A stretch of DNA of 55,000 bases from Chromera velia (Eukaryota; Sar; Chromeraceae), in contig JAHBMJ010005773.1 of NCBI GenBank assembly GCA_018398765.1, forward strand, positions 1 to 55,000, written 5' to 3'. The notes under the pieces are model-generated. The model saw only the letters and a program-made list of their open reading frames with translations, made no database searches and was not told the DNA's origin. The position numbers and the translations under genes were made by a program. Shown here one piece after another: positions 52,859 through 55,000 of this stretch (positions are counted from its first letter, which is position 1; the number at the start of each line of letters is the position of its first letter).

Positions 52859-52948
52859 GTATATGTGTGTGTGTGTATATATATATATGTGTGTGTGTGT
52901 GTATGTGTGTGTGTGTGTATGTGTGTGTGTATGTGTGTGTGTGTGTAT
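52411..52948. repeat. (TG)n/(TATG)n microsatellite
   Basis: About 540 bp of TG with TA interruptions. Both strands are open in several frames only because of the repeat. Could form Z-DNA. Confidence 0.95.
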
Positions 52949-53149
52949 CCAGGGTCTGGCACTTATATTGGGTTACAGGTTTTAATACCCCTTATACATA
53001 AGGGTATACCCCCCTGTAATGTTACTCTTACTTCAAAAGTGGTCCTAATCGATCAATCTCATCAGGTTACGTCTAAAAATATTGAAAACATCTTCTGTTG
53101 ATTGAGGTTACATGAGAAACTGACAAAAAACGATGTGTCCCTTTCACTT

Positions 53150-53375
53150 TGTAACCAAACCCCTTGTAACCTTGTAACCTGTAACCTAAAATAACCGTTT
53201 TCAAAAGTGATGTAACCTTCGTCTACATGCATTTTAAAGTGTTTTTGAAGTGATTTGAAGAGTTTTTGAAAGTTGACTTTTTGGTTGGTTACGGACCTCA
53301 AGACCGCCTGTAACCTTGTAACCTGTAACCTTGTAAGGGGACATATATAATAAGAGGTGTAACCTCATGTAACCA
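53150..53375. repeat. GTAACC-rich repeat
   Basis: CTTGTAACCTGTAACC phrases recur near 53160-53190 and 53309-53335, and GTAACC again near 53358-53374. Confidence 0.6.
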
Positions 53376-54600
53376 TATAAGTTATATAGTAAAAGTGATT
53401 GATTTCGAAGTAACTCAACATGCCGGACCTCCAGCTTGTGTGAAAAGCTCGTCCAAATGTTTTTTAGTTTATTTTTTATGTTATTTTTACACTTATAACC
53501 CTATATAAGCCCAAGAGTGCCCCCCCCTAGGTATGTATGTGTGCGTATGCGTATGCATATGCGTGTGCATGTGCATGGGCGTGTGCATGTACGTATGTGT
53601 ATGCATGTGCTAGGGTATGACATCTAAAAAATAAATGAATATAATTTAATTACAAACTCTAGGGGCATGTATCCCTCTGATTAGATATAACTCTAAAAAG
53701 TGGTTTTTTAAGGTTTTTAGGATGCACTGACCTTATTCCTACGATAACACAACTTTTCAAATTAAATCTTATAGCCTTTTATACATAGGAAAGTCAATTC
53801 GCCCTCTGAGGTTCACAAACGCTCATGACGTCAGTTTGCAAACCTAATCCCCCAACCTGACCAAACCTGTCTAAACATGGTTCCAAATGGCTTTTGCTAT
53901 AAGTTTTGCATGAATACAGAGAAGATGTAAAGCAAACACAACCTGGCATTTTACCAAGAAACATCAGACAAACCGATTATTCAACGAATGTAAGATAAAC
54001 TTAGTAAGAATAAAAAAGCTGCCTTCATTCTTTCACACTTCAACAGACTCCTCCAGAGGTGCAATTTCCTTATAAACACCCGATCAACTTGCTCCAATTC
54101 TTTATCTTCAATTCATAAGCCGCCATCAATGTTTAGTACAGTATGAATCCAAAAAAATATTGCGTTGATCGGCACATCGTCTAAGCACATCGTTCAAGCG
54201 TGGAGTATGAGTTACCTCCCTGAACCTAATATCCACCTGAAAAACAAATATCAAGATCGTCCGCGCCTGCAGCGCGGCCAATCAAGTCTATCCAAATTTG
54301 TGGTCTAGCAAATCTCATTCAAAGAATATTAAAAAAAAATGAAAAATAATAACATATAAATAAATCGATATATTGCCTTTAAAATACTATTCATGCCTGG
54401 GTTTCGTACATATCATCATATATAATCATGCAATATCAATATTACATCCTAGATTATATTATACATAGCTCAGTGCCAGTATACAGTCATATATAACATC
54501 TCTATTCATTCATTTTCTGAATTTTTAGATACAGCTGCGATTCTTCAGACACCTGCATACAGCTGCATGCGATTTTTTAGATACCTGCATACGGCGTTGC
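53376..54600. other. AT-rich intergenic, nothing recognised
   Basis: Includes alternating GCATATGCG-type simple sequence (53531-53600) and AT-rich DNA. A single diverged piece of the downstream 33-bp unit appears near 54260. Confidence 0.5.
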
Positions 54601-54603
54601 CTT

Positions 54604-54768
54604 TCAAGACACCGCCTGCACCTGCAGCGCGGCCGGTCAAGACACTACCTACGCCTGCGGCACTGCCTTTCAAGACACCGCCCGCGCCTATGGCGCGGCC
54701 GGTCAAGACACTGCCCGCGCCTGTGGTGTGGGCCTTCAAAATACCGCCCGCGCCTGCGGCGTGGGCGT
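54604..54768. repeat. 33-bp tandem repeat, five units
   Basis: Units start TCAAGACACCGCCCGCGCCT at 54604, 54637, 54670, 54703 and 54736, each exactly 33 bp. The pattern keeps an 11-residue period in both strands (plus: VKTLPAPAA/FKTPPAP; minus: GAGGVLKG/SVLTGRAA). Whether it is translated is unknown. Confidence 0.85.
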
Positions 54769-55000
54769 TCAAGCCTATCTAAAAATGCGGCCCCACCATT
54801 CAAGTGGATCTTAGGTTCAAGCAGGTAGTATGAGTTAAAGCGTCATATCAGCATTGGCATAAACATAGTATAGCTCGCCTCGCTCTGTTCATCAGCATCT
54901 TCATATGATACAAGACGAGCATGAAACTTTGCATTTCCATTAATGTGGCCGATCCGAGAAAGACCGATGCTCTTGCTTTTCTTGGTAACAGGGTAAACGT
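54769..55000. other. window end, nothing recognised
   Basis: No ORF, repeat or RNA recognised. Confidence 0.5.

Noticed and set aside
52246-53101. Long Val/Cys-rich and Thr/His-rich ORFs
   Set aside because: Translations of the (TG)n/(CA)n microsatellite.
1-55000. tRNA or rRNA genes
   Set aside because: No convincing cloverleaf or rRNA core sequence recognised by eye. A covariance-model scan would be needed to be sure.

Overview
The window looks like nuclear DNA of a unicellular eukaryote, most likely an alga or other protist with a repeat-rich genome. Evidence: genes broken by GT-AG introns (one GC-AG), an ER membrane complex subunit, a secreted EGF/sushi/RCC1 mosaic protein, LTR retrotransposons, and long microsatellites and minisatellites. 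There are no operons or Shine-Dalgarno sites. I lean towards an alveolate or chromerid-like alga, but no sequence here proves that.

Layout. 1-110 is a GA microsatellite. 265-372 may be an exon. 1321/1420-2676 encodes methylthioribose-1-phosphate isomerase (methionine salvage). 3420-5570 holds a ~260-330 bp repeat in two inverted copies flanking a small unrecognised gene. 5655-13890 is a full-length Ty1/copia element with both LTRs and a perfect 5-bp target duplication. 14851-15780 is a fossil Rep gene of a CRESS-type circular ssDNA virus or plasmid. 16411-19540 is an unrecognised three-exon gene. About 22590-38676 (minus strand) is a gene of about 25 or more exons for a secreted or surface protein built from sushi, EGF and RCC1 repeats, much of it decayed. 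38700-44200 holds transposon remnants and purine-rich simple sequence, with a 3-N gap at 43489. 44315-45151 (minus) is EMC2. 46.4-48.1 kb is a degenerate minisatellite. 49797-51784 is a 5' fragment of a Ty3/gypsy-like element. The remainder is AT-rich or simple-sequence DNA, with a 33-bp tandem repeat at 54604-54768.

Unifying observation. Intact housekeeping genes (MtnA, EMC2, the 868-aa gene) sit beside four unrelated loci (copia, gypsy, viral Rep, mosaic gene) whose frames are mostly free of indels but carry about 29 internal stops by my count: 16 TAG, 6 TAA and 7 TGA. Where paralogues or repeat phase reveal the original codon, the stops sit at Gln, Trp or Arg codons and can be explained by C-to-T or G-to-A transitions. 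Missense losses of key Cys and Asp residues follow the same pattern. This suggests decay by a transition-biased process, RIP-like or methylation/deamination, acting on repeated and invading DNA. A variant genetic code is less likely.
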